From an uncultured Prevotellaceae bacterium (GTDB taxonomy: Bacteria; Bacteroidota; Bacteroidia; Bacteroidales; Bacteroidaceae), in the NCBI GenBank assembly GCA_947165505.1, contig CAMVAT010000011.1, positions 1-64,000 of the forward strand: 64,000 nucleotides of DNA, in the 5' to 3' direction. A program made the position numbers and the translations under genes. Shown piece after piece: positions 53,587 through 63,949 of this stretch; position 1 is the first letter of the stretch, and every line of letters begins with the position of its first letter. The notes under the pieces were generated by a model that did no database searches, had not been told where the DNA came from, and saw nothing but the letters and a program-made list of their open reading frames with translations.

Positions 53587-53730
53587 AAAAGTAAATAAGT
53601 AAATAAGTAAAAAAATAAATAAGCCATTACCTTGTGCAGGCTGGTTTCACCTAGCACAAAGTAATGGCTTAATTACTTAACTATCGACTACTTAACTACT
53701 CTGAGCCGACTACTTAACTACTCTGAGCCT
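53574..53730. repeat. AAGTAAATAAGTAAA tract and GACTACTTAACTACTCTGAG duplicate
   Basis: Tandem AAGTAAA/ATAAGTAA units begin at the last codons of the WG gene. Past the terminator, a 22-base phrase around CGACTACTTAACTACTCTGA occurs twice in direct order (about 53685-53728). Confidence 0.7.
53620..53671. terminator. Bidirectional terminator between convergent genes
   Basis: An 18-bp stem with one mismatch (arms 53620-53637 and 53654-53671). T-rich runs on the minus side and AT-rich sequence on the plus side allow it to serve both the WG gene and the 3385-residue gene. Confidence 0.75.
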
Positions 53731-53739
53731 GAAAGACTC

Positions 53740-56700
53740 TTACCGCCGCTTGATCATAACTTTCTGTCCGTGGTGGATATACACGCCCTGCTGCTGCGGA
53801 CGGCGGCTGAGCTTCTGACCTTGGATGGTGTACCAATCCTCGTCGTCGGTCACCTCGTCGATATTCACCGTGCGTATGGCGGTGGCATCCACGTCGAGCA
53901 CATAAGGCTCGTCGAGCGTACCGTAAAAGGCATCGCTGATGAATGCCTGCGAGGCCACTGTATATTCCTCGCCGTCGATGCGCACGCGTATCTCTACCGC
54001 CACATCCTGGTCGTCGGTCGATGAGCCGAGCACCGTGAGGAAGTAATAGCCATTGTTGCACTCCACGGCACCGCGGCACTCACCGCCCACGAAGGCAGCC
54101 ACCTCGGCATTTTCTATCAGCATGCCATCTTTCTTCACCACGGCAATCATGTTCATGTTGTCGGGGAACTGATGCTCGTCGGCTGGCGTGTAATACGATG
54201 ATGCCGCCATGCTGTGATCGTCGAAGTCAGACAGGTTGTAGGCCGAGGCCTGTGCCGCCGTCGAGCCTTGCAGTTGCGGATAGCGGAACACCTTGCTCTT
54301 GTCGGCCTGCGACTGGTAGATATAGCCCACGCCCGGAATGATGCTGCGCAGTTCACCCTCCCACACACCGTCGCGGTAGGTAGAGAAGGCAGAGCGTGTC
54401 TTCACCATGTCGCCGTTCTCGGGCTGCAGGTCAGCGAAGGCCTGTTCGGGCGACATCGTCACGTTCGAGAGCGAACCGATCCAGTTATATCCCGGCTGTA
54501 TGGTCTGCTCGGTGTTGCGCACATTGATGAATGCGCCAATCACCTCAAACTGCACTGCCGACGACGACTGTATCTTGTACATGGCACCCGGCACGATTTC
54601 TTTCAGTTCGCCTACCACCTCTGTGCGGTCGGTCGATACGGTAGAGAATGCCTTGTGCCCCTTGATGTTCATCAGGTGCGGCATGGCGTTCTGCAGCACA
54701 TTGCCGATGGAGGTCGTATAAGGATCGACGTAGATAGATGCCCATGTCCATCCCGAGGCCAGCTGCATGTACTGCAATAGGCTCTGCTGGGCCACGAAGC
54801 GTACCGGGTCGTCGTACGAGCCATAGACGGCATCATTCGCATAGGCAATCGTTTGTACCGCCGGGCCGTCGGGCATCTGCACCTGCACCATCGGGTAGGT
54901 CACGCCCGTCGAAGCATCGTAGTAGCGGAAGGTCAGTTCGCGCCCGGCCGGGTCGGTGTCGGCATTGCCGTAGATGACCATATCCACATAGTAGGCGTCG
55001 CGCGTCTTCACGTAGGCCGGACTGGCCACGCCGCGGCAGTTGCCGTAAGTGTCGAAGGCTGCCACCTTGCTGCGGGTGTAGTCGCTGATCTTATCGCCCA
55101 CCAGGATTTGTCCGCGCAGGGTCATGTTGCCCTCATAGAGCGATGGGTTAACAGCCCAGTCAGGTTCGTCGCCCGTCACCGTCACGTTCACCTTCAATGC
55201 CCGCTTGATGCCACGGCTATCGGTCACATACAGGAATTCAGTATGTCTGCCCACGGGTACCGACGGCGGCAGGGTCATGGTGATATTTATGATTGACTTG
55301 GAGCTCGAGTCGGCCAGTTTGTCAAGCATCATCCACGAGGGATTGCCGGTGACCACATAGCTCTGCGTCTGCCCGGTGGGGTTGAGCAGCAAGAGGTTGT
55401 ACGTCAACGTCTCGTCCCATCTCTTCTCCAGATTCACGTCATATTCCTCATCGGCCCAGTAAATGCCGGCGAAGTCGGCGTGGAAGGTCCACGACACAGT
55501 CTCGGAGTTGTTGCCGTGCTCGTCCTTGATGTTAGACACCGTGACGGTGAAGTCGTTGCCGTCCATCAGGGGCAGCACATCGTCACCGAAGGTGAAGTAG
55601 ATCTCGTCGGCCGAGGCTGTGAATCCGAACTGCTTGTCGTCGAGGCGCATGCGGCTCGAACCGGGTTTGAGCGCCGGTGCCGTCAGGCTCTGCGAGGGTG
55701 TGCCCACGAGCGTCAGCTGCGAGTCGGCCACGCCTTTGTTCTCTGTGCTGAACGTGGTGGTCACGGTGCCCGTGACGCTGCGGCTGATGTCTTCCATGGG
55801 GAAGTAGCCCACCAGTCCGGCGTAGGTGTCGTTGAGCCGATCGTACATGCGGTCGGCGATGAGCTGGCCGTCGAGGGCTGCACTCCACAGACGCACCTCG
55901 TCCACGTCGCCGGCGAACAGGTTTGTCGCACCGCCGCTGTTGGTGCCGTCGGCTGCCAGGAGCGTGCCTTCACCACCCACGGTTAGGTAGTGTGTGCTCA
56001 GTCCGGCGATGCCGCCCTCGGGCAGTGTCTTCACGGCCTGTCCGTCGATGTAGGCCACGGCGCTGATGCCGCGCCGCACATTGAGGGCGAAGTGGTGCCA
56101 TGCGCCGTCGCAGTAGTTGCGGTCGCTCAGCACGGTCTGCTTCACCACCTCGGTCTGCTCCTGCCCTGCTGCGTCTATGCTATGGCGGCGGTCAGAGAGG
56201 GTGAGCTTGCCACCGGCGAATCCCACGCAGAGTCCACTCTGTGCCGACAGCAACTGGGCTTCGTTGTTCTGTTCCGAAGCATCGCCGCGGAACCACATCT
56301 CCATGGCGAAGTTGTCGTTGCTGCGGGGGTTGAACGTGGCGACATCTATCTTGAGCGCCTCACTGCCGTCGAGGTGTGCCGCGCGGTTCTCGTTGTTGAT
56401 ATACCAGTTCTCGGCAGCCATGTAGAGGTCGCGCGAGCGCACCCTGTCGGCCATGGTCAGTCCGTGGCCTTCGTCCATGCGCCAGTAGCCCACCAGGCCC
56501 GGTGTGTAGTTGGCCTTCTGCCAGTCGCGGCTCTCATACAGTTCCTGGGCAGTCTTATAGGTGTTCCACAGGGTCAGGTCGTGCATCCGGCCTTGTGTCA
56601 TGGCTCCGCCCACCACGAGCGGTCCGTTACCCACGATGTCACCCACGGGCTGCTCAGAGAGCAGATACACGGGCTGCGGGTTATCAGAGTTGGCATAGAG

Positions 56701-59700
56701 TGCCGAGATGTTGCTGGCAGTGCCTTCGCCTACGCTGTGCTTATAGCTGATGGCTACGTAGTTCCACTTGTCAGCGGGCAGCACCTCGTCGGTCATTATC
56801 GACGCCTGTCCGGCACCGGTCTCGAACTTCAGTCGTCCGCCGACCGACGAGAGCGAGAGGCGCGACTCGCCGCGTCCGAGCGACAGGATGTCGCCGTCGC
56901 CCTGACGGTAGATCCAGAATCCGATGGCCACGTCTTTGTCGGCCAGGTCGAAGTCGGCCTGTGTCTGGCACTCGCCGTTCATCTGGTAAGCCACGTCGGC
57001 GTATGCGTCATTGACCACATTATTGAGGTTGCCCTCGATGACGAAGTTGTCGGACTGGCTCAGTGCGTTATTGTTGATGGCCTCGTTGAAGCGCAGGTGC
57101 ATATTGTTGCGCTCGGTGTAGGTCAGGTCGCCGTTCTGCGGACTGACCATGCCCAGGAGTTTCGGTCCGCGGGTGTCTTGCACCAGTTCGATGACGGCTG
57201 TCTCGTAGGTCACATCGTCCTGTCCGTACTTGCCGTAGGTCTGTGCGCGCAACTCGTAGGTGCCGTCGGCGGGGAAGACGACCTGATGGGTCAGTGCCGT
57301 CGCCTCCTCGGGCAGCAGCTCGGCTCCTTGCTCCAGGTCTTTGCTGTCGGCCACCCACAGGTGTGCCAGGTTCCAGGTGTCAAGGCCCTTGCGGCGGTAC
57401 TGCAGGCGCACGCCCTTCAGTCCGGTATCCTGACGGTCCAGGTTCGACAGCGTCACTTGGAATCCTCCGTACTGCTCCTCGTCGGCCTGGTTGAGCACCG
57501 TGTGTGCCACGGCCAGGTCGATCTGTGCCGAGGCGGGCACGAACTCCACGCGCAGGATGGCCTCGTCGCTGCGGTTGGCCAGGTCTTTCTCCGAGCGCAG
57601 CACCAGGCGTATGTCGTCATAGACATTGACACTGCGGTCGCTCTGTGTCACCACGAGGGTCTTCTCCAGAGTCTGACCGGCGGAAATCTTGACCTGCCGG
57701 CCACCATGGCCCACGCTCAGCGGCATACCGTCTATCAGGAGCACGGCACCATTGGGGTTGCTGTTTTCAATGGCATCCAAGATGAAGGTGCCGGTGTGTC
57801 CCGTCTCCGACTGGTTTGACATCTTCAGCGTGAACTTCGCCTCGCCGCCCGAGGGCACGCCCGTCACCAGCGGACTCTCTACCACCAGCACAGGTCTCTC
57901 AATGCGCATGGTGGCCTCGTCCATCTGGGCACCTTTCTTGTAGTATTGCGTATAGGTGGCTCCCTCGTAGGGGTTGACGCTCTGTCCGCCTCGTGTGCGG
58001 AAGATGGGGCCATAGCCTAAAGGCGACTTGAATACGTCCACCGAGAGTGCGGTGCGGCTGTCGCCATCCGACAGGGTCCACGAGATTTTGCTGGACTCGC
58101 TCTCCGTCGTCGCCGACTCATTGCCGTCGCCGTGTGTATCTTTATGGGTGACAATGGCATACCCGCCGATGTCATCTACCAACAGGCCGAAATGGGTCTC
58201 GCTGTTGAGCACCCAGGTGTAAGAATGCGAATGGCCGCTCTTTGTTTCATGCTGGTAGGCGTCGCTGTGGTTCACCGACGTGCCTCCGGCAAACGAGTAG
58301 TTGTCTTCCAGATACTCCGATGTGTTGTCAAAGGCTTTCAATTTGTCTTCCTCATTCATCGCCAGAATATCCTGCCACCGCTGTATCTGTATGATGGCCG
58401 GCTGCACCTCGTCTTCCACGTTGGGCTGGTCGGTGCCGTTCACCACCCTGTAGCTGGGCCATCCACCGCGCTCGGCGATGCGGCTGCCCCAGTATTCGGT
58501 ATCGCCGTTGGGCCGTCCGTACTCATCGTCGCCGGGCTGATACATGGTGTAGTACATCACTTCGCCCTCCACTTTCTTCGCCACCGAGGCATCCCAGTGG
58601 TTGCCGTTCACGTGTGTCAACTTCGAGTCGATAAGTGCCTTCCAGTTGGGGATGAGTGTATGTTCGATATACTCTTGCGTATAGACAAAGGTGGTACCGA
58701 ACGATTCGCCTACGGTGATGCCCTGTCGTTCCTCGAGGGCATACGTGCCGTCGTCTTGCTTGTAGATACCCAGGATACGCCCCTTGCAGAACAGTTGGTT
58801 GGTGGAACGTCCGAAGAAGGTGTCGCCGGCATCCGACCGGTATTCACCGGTCGTGGGCGAGAACACCGCATTCTTGGGTGTCGAGATCTTTTCCGTGAGC
58901 GAATAGCTTTCTGCCGTGGATTCAGCGTCGGTGTCTTTCCATCCTCCTTCACGCACAATAGAGGTTTCAAAATAGCCCTTAAACTTCGACTCATCCATCA
59001 GTATAGCTGTACCGGCGATTTTTTCCACTGTGACACCGACAGACACATAGACGCCACCACCGGTCATATCGCCCTCCACATCGATGGTCGATTTCTTATA
59101 CGACCGCACCGTGCTGTCCTCGTAGGTGGCCACCGAGGTGGATCCTGGCGGACGCCGCAGGATATAATCCACCTGGTCGGGGCCTTGGGTCACGAAATTG
59201 GCTCCCGAGGCCACTGCGCCGAGCACAATCAGGTCGAGGGCATCGCCCTCTGAGTCGGGCGCGTGCCACATATACTTGCGGCCGTCGATGTTCACGCTCA
59301 CACTGAAGTTGCGCAGATTGCCTTCGGCTAGGTTGGGGAAACCACCCACAAACTGGTAGTAAACCATGCCGTCGGCATCTGGCGTACACTGGATGACAGG
59401 CACCTCGTATTCCGTACCGGCCTCCACCTCCTCGCCGTTGACCATGGCTTTCTCGGCATACACCGACACCAGCGCGCTGGCATCGTTGATGATAGTCACC
59501 ACGGCATCCTCGGGATATTCGCACACCTCCTCGCCAGTGTCGAGGTTCTTGTAGCGCTCGGCCACGCTGATGTCATTATAGTACTGCTGACCCGATACGT
59601 AGATGGGATGTCCGAAGGTATAATGGTAGCCTGTATCTGTGAAGGTCACGACAGCCACCGAATCGACAGTGCCGTCGATGTTCTTCACGGCCACCTTCTC

Positions 59701-62700
59701 TTCGCCGAAGTGTCCGTTGCGGGCACCTGTCTGCACCACGCTGACCGTAGGCTGCACACGCAGCTGGCGGTTCATCTTGGCTGCGTATATATATGCCTCC
59801 TTGACGCCATCAACGGTGGCAGAGTCGGTCTGCTGCTTGTCTTTCTGCGCACTGGTAGCATCGATCATGGGCAGGTTCTGGCTGAACACCGGTTCGTTGT
59901 CGTAATCGGTACCGCCGGAGAAGGTGATGCTCTCCACCTTATATTTCAGCGGGGGCAGCAGGGCCGAATACTCACCGGTCTTGGCATCGGTGGTGATATA
60001 TACATAGTAGGTGTCGTCGTGCTCGCCGCCGCCGCGCCAGGCTTTGCTCGCGATGCGGCTCGTGGCACTCTCCACGGCGATGGGTTCGGTACCGAAGGTG
60101 CCGCTGCCATGCTCGTCGAGACGGTAGTTGAACGAGCACTGCGCTTCCTTGCCCAGACTCAGCTTGATGGTGGCTTGGCCGATGCGGTTGGTGCTCAGGC
60201 CGAAACCCACGGGCGCATCTTGGTCGGAGAAACCGCCGTTGATGCGACCGGTGACGTTGACCAGCGTCGAGTCGATAAAGTTGACCGTCTCAGCACGATG
60301 GAAGTCATAGGCCGTTCCATCGAGGGGGAACGACGTGAGGCGGTGGCCTTCGCGGTAGGCCTCGATGCGGTGCTCGCCGATGGGCACCGACAGCTCGTAC
60401 TCACCGTCGGCATTGGTCATCAGCATGCCGTCTTTCGATTTCTGCAGGGCACCGTCCACCTTGAACTGTATGCTATCGACGGGGATGTTGGTGTCGAGAT
60501 AGGTCACTTTGCCCTTGACCGTGAACGACGAGTTGTCAGTGAAGTCGTAGGCGTTGAGCGTCAGGTTGCCGTTGCCGATGAACCCGTTGCGCGACTGCGG
60601 CGAGAAGGTATGTATGCTCTTCGACGGCACGATGGTGTAGTTGGTGCCTGTGCCCACGAAGGGTATGCCGCGGATGGTATATTCGCCGTTGCTGTCGGTC
60701 AGCCCGTAGCGCGAGAGGATCTCGTCTGAAGGGATGATGACCGAACTACTCACATTCACACCTATGATGGCGTGACGCCCGTTGGGCACGTCGTTGGCAT
60801 ACGAGGCGTCAAACACATAGTGGTCGAGGCCCTCGTCCATGGGCCAGTAGAGTCTCAGACCCTGCTCGCGGCCGCTCAGCACGCGGTCGGCGTAGGTGGC
60901 CTGCTCCTTGTCGCTGAGCACATGGTCCCACACGCGCACCTCGGTCAGATGGCCGCGGAAGGCCTGCTCGTCGGCAATGCCCTGCGCGCCGCCCACGGCG
61001 AAGGAGCCGGGTACTATTTCCGTTCTGCCCGGCTGGATATCAGCCGCCACATCTTTGACGTAATTCTTCCACCTATCGCCGTGGAAGTTGTCAACCAGCG
61101 TGCCGCCTAAATTAACGAGGTTGTTATTATAGACCACATAGTCGGCGGGGAAATTCGACACTTCCGTTGTTTTCTCCTTCTTGTGCAGGAACGTCATGTC
61201 TGTCGAGGTGGAGTCATTGACGCTGAACGACCATTGCCCCTGACGGTTGCTGATGGTCAGTAGCGAGTAGGCATTGGCAGCAAGGTCTAAGCATAAATCG
61301 TAGGTGTTGTCCACCGTCTCGACGACATCGCAGTTCACCGGCTCATCAAGCGTCTTTCGACGGCCGTAGAGGGCAAACCAATAGCCCGTTCCCTCATTGA
61401 TATAGATGCGTTCTAACATCTTATATCCTTCGGACTCCCACTGGAAGCCGACTCCCAAGCCGGTATTTTGACCATATACGGTACACTGCTCCGTCTCGTC
61501 GTAGTACTTGTCTTCGTAGGGGCTGAAACAGATGGCACGGAAGGCGTTGGTCTCCGTAAATGTCTGTCGCGATGTGTTGACGGTCGTCTGCACACAGTGC
61601 AACGGGTAGCGCCCGTCTTTCTCTTTGCCCAGCACGATATGACCCAGACCGGGGATGTTGCCCACGACGGCACCCTCGCTTAGGGCCGAGTCGGGGCGCA
61701 CAAAGAGCTGCACCGTATAGTCCTTGCCGCTGCCGAACAGTTTTGCCGTGGCGGTCGAGTCGGCATCCCACCAGATGCCCTCAGAGGCTCCGCCCACATA
61801 CTGCGAATAGCCCTGCACGCCATGGCCGTCGCTGTCGGAGGAGCGCAGGCTCAGACGTACATCCTCGACGGCGATGCCGGTGCCGAAGGTGACACGGCCC
61901 GAGATGACGCCGCGCGCCTGGCAGAAGCCCACGTCGGTCAGGCTGTTCTGCAACAGCTCGGCGGCTATCTCGCCGCTGTAGGCCTCGACCTTGTATTCAT
62001 AATAGTAGCCCGGCTGCACAGTGTCGTCTTCGTATGTATAGGTATCGGCCGTGCCGCTGACGGTATAGACGCGCATGAAGTCTTCCTTGGCTCCTGCGTA
62101 GCGGCGCGAAACCACGAAGATGGTCTTGCCCGTGCCTATCTGCTTGGCACCCCACGTCAGTCTGACGGTGCTCTCATGGGTGCCCTTCGACACCTCGAGG
62201 TTCTTGACCAGCGTGCCGGCCAGCAGTCCGGCGGTCACCACGTCGCTCTCAAACACATACTGTCCGTCGTTGATGGCCAGCGACACCTTGTAGTCGAAGC
62301 GCTCGCTCTTGTCAGCCAGATTGCTGTCGGTAAACGAGAGCACGGTGCCCGACTTGGGTGCGGCATCGGCATCTACGGTGCCCAGCACTTTCCAGTCAGA
62401 GCCCTCATGCGCCTTCTTCCACACCTGGAACTGCACTTTCTGGACCTTCACCGGCACACGGTCGTACTCCCACGTGAGCCGTACCTTGTCGGTCACGGTG
62501 GTGTCCTGCCGCAGATGGCGTATGCCCATCGATATATCCGTGGCGAGGGCATCCGAAAAGGCGTAGCCCAACCAGTTTAACATATCGCCATCGGGCTCGT
62601 TGAGTTGGGTCGAGGTCACCCCCCGGCTCTCAATCCACGCATTGGGCACGTTCACCACCATGTATTTGTAGTAGCTGCCCGGCTCCAGGTTGGTGTCGGT

Positions 62701-63897
62701 ATAGCTCAGCTGCTTGTTGGAGATGCCGCTCAGCGTGCCGCGCTTGCTCCACGAATCGCTGAGGTAAATAGAGCCCCTGCTGTCTACCTTCCTGCGATAC
62801 ACGTAGGGTGTGCACGCGGTGATGAAACCGGTCTGGCTGGCATCGTAGGCATCCCACACCAGGCGCATCGTGCCGTTGTACATATCGTACTCGCCGTTGG
62901 GCTGCATCGGCACCGGCACGCCGGGCAGGAAGGCCGTCTTCTTATAGTCGTATGACTGATCCCAGAAGCATTTGCCCGACACCGAGCGCAGGATGTCCTG
63001 AGCACGGATGCTCAGGTCCACCGACTTGAAGTTGCCCACTTCTTCAGGTATCTTCACGGTGTGCTTCTTCTCCGTGGTCTCGCACTTGAGCACCTCGGTC
63101 TGCGTCCGCTGCTTGCCGTTCTTGAGCGTGTAGGTGAGCGTCAGCGTATAGATGCCCTCGTGCCAGCGATTGTCCTTCAGCTGGTAGGTCACATCGTCGG
63201 GCAGGGCCGGCGTGGTAAACTCAAACTCGTCGGGCTTGGTGCGTTTCTCGCTCACGGTGTATTTCGAGGTGTCGAGGTGTCTCATGCCCATGTCGCGCGA
63301 CAGCTCCACGGTGCCCATGCTCATGTTGTACGACGACCCGCCGCTGTGCACATATTCGTAATAGATGTACCACTTGGTGTTGCTCTCCACCATCTCGGGC
63401 GGGAAATAGAAATCGATCTTGGCCGTGATCAGGCGGTCGCCCATACCCTTGCGCAGGGTGTATTTCACGTTGTCGGCACGCTGGCTCCACTCGTCGCCTT
63501 CCGAGGACTTGATCTCGGTCTGCTCGCCCATCATCGAGTTGGTCAGGAATGCCATGCTGCCCGGCATCTTGGTCTGGGCATAGAGCTCCCACCCAATCTC
63601 GTTGTCGTTGCTGCAGTTGTCGGTCTCCACATCCATCAGATGCAGCACCGTGCCCTTGCGGCCGCTCTGGCTGTAGGCGCGGATGGAACCCGACTTGCAC
63701 CAGGTGTTGGCACTCTTCAGGTCGGCCACCATCACCTCGAGCGAGATATGGTCGCCATGCACCGTGGCAGTGTAGTTGGCCTCTTTCTTGATTTCGTCGG
63801 CCAGGGCTGTCGTGGCGTTCGCCGACAGCAACAGCATCAGCACCCATATCCAGAGCACCGGAGCCTGTCGTTTGTGGGAGGATTGCAGATGGTACAT
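53740..63897 (-). CDS. Giant LamG-domain surface protein
   Basis: 3385 residues. An N-terminal hydrophobic segment (APVLWIWVLMLLLSANATTA) after a basic stretch is a signal peptide. The chain includes fibronectin/Ig-like beta domains (about 330-660), a LamG-type jellyroll ending VRVWDHVLSDKEQ and YWPMDEG (about 830-1065), a carboxypeptidase-regulatory-like repeat (about 1120-1165), and two further LamG folds (about 2315-2470, GLVGYWRMDEG; about 2510-2700, GLVGYFPMEDIS). The tail, EDWYTIQGQKLSRRP then GVYIHHGQKVMIK, is a C-terminal motif common in Prevotella surface proteins and may be a secretion/anchoring signal. I infer a large adhesin or matrix-binding protein. It is a single-gene unit with its own promoter. 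Confidence 0.8.
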   Translation of the reverse strand: MYHLQSSHKRQAPVLWIWVLMLLLSANATTALADEIKKEANYTATVHGDHISLEVMVADLKSANTWCKSGSIRAYSQSGRKGTVLHLMDVETDNCSNDNEIGWELYAQTKMPGSMAFLTNSMMGEQTEIKSSEGDEWSQRADNVKYTLRKGMGDRLITAKIDFYFPPEMVESNTKWYIYYEYVHSGGSSYNMSMGTVELSRDMGMRHLDTSKYTVSEKRTKPDEFEFTTPALPDDVTYQLKDNRWHEGIYTLTLTYTLKNGKQRTQTEVLKCETTEKKHTVKIPEEVGNFKSVDLSIRAQDILRSVSGKCFWDQSYDYKKTAFLPGVPVPMQPNGEYDMYNGTMRLVWDAYDASQTGFITACTPYVYRRKVDSRGSIYLSDSWSKRGTLSGISNKQLSYTDTNLEPGSYYKYMVVNVPNAWIESRGVTSTQLNEPDGDMLNWLGYAFSDALATDISMGIRHLRQDTTVTDKVRLTWEYDRVPVKVQKVQFQVWKKAHEGSDWKVLGTVDADAAPKSGTVLSFTDSNLADKSERFDYKVSLAINDGQYVFESDVVTAGLLAGTLVKNLEVSKGTHESTVRLTWGAKQIGTGKTIFVVSRRYAGAKEDFMRVYTVSGTADTYTYEDDTVQPGYYYEYKVEAYSGEIAAELLQNSLTDVGFCQARGVISGRVTFGTGIAVEDVRLSLRSSDSDGHGVQGYSQYVGGASEGIWWDADSTATAKLFGSGKDYTVQLFVRPDSALSEGAVVGNIPGLGHIVLGKEKDGRYPLHCVQTTVNTSRQTFTETNAFRAICFSPYEDKYYDETEQCTVYGQNTGLGVGFQWESEGYKMLERIYINEGTGYWFALYGRRKTLDEPVNCDVVETVDNTYDLCLDLAANAYSLLTISNRQGQWSFSVNDSTSTDMTFLHKKEKTTEVSNFPADYVVYNNNLVNLGGTLVDNFHGDRWKNYVKDVAADIQPGRTEIVPGSFAVGGAQGIADEQAFRGHLTEVRVWDHVLSDKEQATYADRVLSGREQGLRLYWPMDEGLDHYVFDASYANDVPNGRHAIIGVNVSSSVIIPSDEILSRYGLTDSNGEYTIRGIPFVGTGTNYTIVPSKSIHTFSPQSRNGFIGNGNLTLNAYDFTDNSSFTVKGKVTYLDTNIPVDSIQFKVDGALQKSKDGMLMTNADGEYELSVPIGEHRIEAYREGHRLTSFPLDGTAYDFHRAETVNFIDSTLVNVTGRINGGFSDQDAPVGFGLSTNRIGQATIKLSLGKEAQCSFNYRLDEHGSGTFGTEPIAVESATSRIASKAWRGGGEHDDTYYVYITTDAKTGEYSALLPPLKYKVESITFSGGTDYDNEPVFSQNLPMIDATSAQKDKQQTDSATVDGVKEAYIYAAKMNRQLRVQPTVSVVQTGARNGHFGEEKVAVKNIDGTVDSVAVVTFTDTGYHYTFGHPIYVSGQQYYNDISVAERYKNLDTGEEVCEYPEDAVVTIINDASALVSVYAEKAMVNGEEVEAGTEYEVPVIQCTPDADGMVYYQFVGGFPNLAEGNLRNFSVSVNIDGRKYMWHAPDSEGDALDLIVLGAVASGANFVTQGPDQVDYILRRPPGSTSVATYEDSTVRSYKKSTIDVEGDMTGGGVYVSVGVTVEKIAGTAILMDESKFKGYFETSIVREGGWKDTDAESTAESYSLTEKISTPKNAVFSPTTGEYRSDAGDTFFGRSTNQLFCKGRILGIYKQDDGTYALEERQGITVGESFGTTFVYTQEYIEHTLIPNWKALIDSKLTHVNGNHWDASVAKKVEGEVMYYTMYQPGDDEYGRPNGDTEYWGSRIAERGGWPSYRVVNGTDQPNVEDEVQPAIIQIQRWQDILAMNEEDKLKAFDNTSEYLEDNYSFAGGTSVNHSDAYQHETKSGHSHSYTWVLNSETHFGLLVDDIGGYAIVTHKDTHGDGNESATTESESSKISWTLSDGDSRTALSVDVFKSPLGYGPIFRTRGGQSVNPYEGATYTQYYKKGAQMDEATMRIERPVLVVESPLVTGVPSGGEAKFTLKMSNQSETGHTGTFILDAIENSNPNGAVLLIDGMPLSVGHGGRQVKISAGQTLEKTLVVTQSDRSVNVYDDIRLVLRSEKDLANRSDEAILRVEFVPASAQIDLAVAHTVLNQADEEQYGGFQVTLSNLDRQDTGLKGVRLQYRRKGLDTWNLAHLWVADSKDLEQGAELLPEEATALTHQVVFPADGTYELRAQTYGKYGQDDVTYETAVIELVQDTRGPKLLGMVSPQNGDLTYTERNNMHLRFNEAINNNALSQSDNFVIEGNLNNVVNDAYADVAYQMNGECQTQADFDLADKDVAIGFWIYRQGDGDILSLGRGESRLSLSSVGGRLKFETGAGQASIMTDEVLPADKWNYVAISYKHSVGEGTASNISALYANSDNPQPVYLLSEQPVGDIVGNGPLVVGGAMTQGRMHDLTLWNTYKTAQELYESRDWQKANYTPGLVGYWRMDEGHGLTMADRVRSRDLYMAAENWYINNENRAAHLDGSEALKIDVATFNPRSNDNFAMEMWFRGDASEQNNEAQLLSAQSGLCVGFAGGKLTLSDRRHSIDAAGQEQTEVVKQTVLSDRNYCDGAWHHFALNVRRGISAVAYIDGQAVKTLPEGGIAGLSTHYLTVGGEGTLLAADGTNSGGATNLFAGDVDEVRLWSAALDGQLIADRMYDRLNDTYAGLVGYFPMEDISRSVTGTVTTTFSTENKGVADSQLTLVGTPSQSLTAPALKPGSSRMRLDDKQFGFTASADEIYFTFGDDVLPLMDGNDFTVTVSNIKDEHGNNSETVSWTFHADFAGIYWADEEYDVNLEKRWDETLTYNLLLLNPTGQTQSYVVTGNPSWMMLDKLADSSSKSIINITMTLPPSVPVGRHTEFLYVTDSRGIKRALKVNVTVTGDEPDWAVNPSLYEGNMTLRGQILVGDKISDYTRSKVAAFDTYGNCRGVASPAYVKTRDAYYVDMVIYGNADTDPAGRELTFRYYDASTGVTYPMVQVQMPDGPAVQTIAYANDAVYGSYDDPVRFVAQQSLLQYMQLASGWTWASIYVDPYTTSIGNVLQNAMPHLMNIKGHKAFSTVSTDRTEVVGELKEIVPGAMYKIQSSSAVQFEVIGAFINVRNTEQTIQPGYNWIGSLSNVTMSPEQAFADLQPENGDMVKTRSAFSTYRDGVWEGELRSIIPGVGYIYQSQADKSKVFRYPQLQGSTAAQASAYNLSDFDDHSMAASSYYTPADEHQFPDNMNMIAVVKKDGMLIENAEVAAFVGGECRGAVECNNGYYFLTVLGSSTDDQDVAVEIRVRIDGEEYTVASQAFISDAFYGTLDEPYVLDVDATAIRTVNIDEVTDDEDWYTIQGQKLSRRPQQQGVYIHHGQKVMIKRR

Positions 63898-63941
63898 ATC
63901 TATTGTTTTTTTATTATTATTCTGCTAATGTTTCGCTACCG

Positions 63942-63949
63942 CAAAGGTA
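63942..63949 (-). promoter_or_regulatory. -7 box of the giant surface protein gene
   Basis: TACCTTTG on the minus strand, 44 bases before the start at 63897. The last 50 bases of the window hold nothing else I can identify. Confidence 0.6.

Noticed and set aside
55990..57819. 609-codon ORF antisense to the giant surface protein
   Set aside because: A long antisense shadow in a high-GC gene; no signal, domain or promoter.
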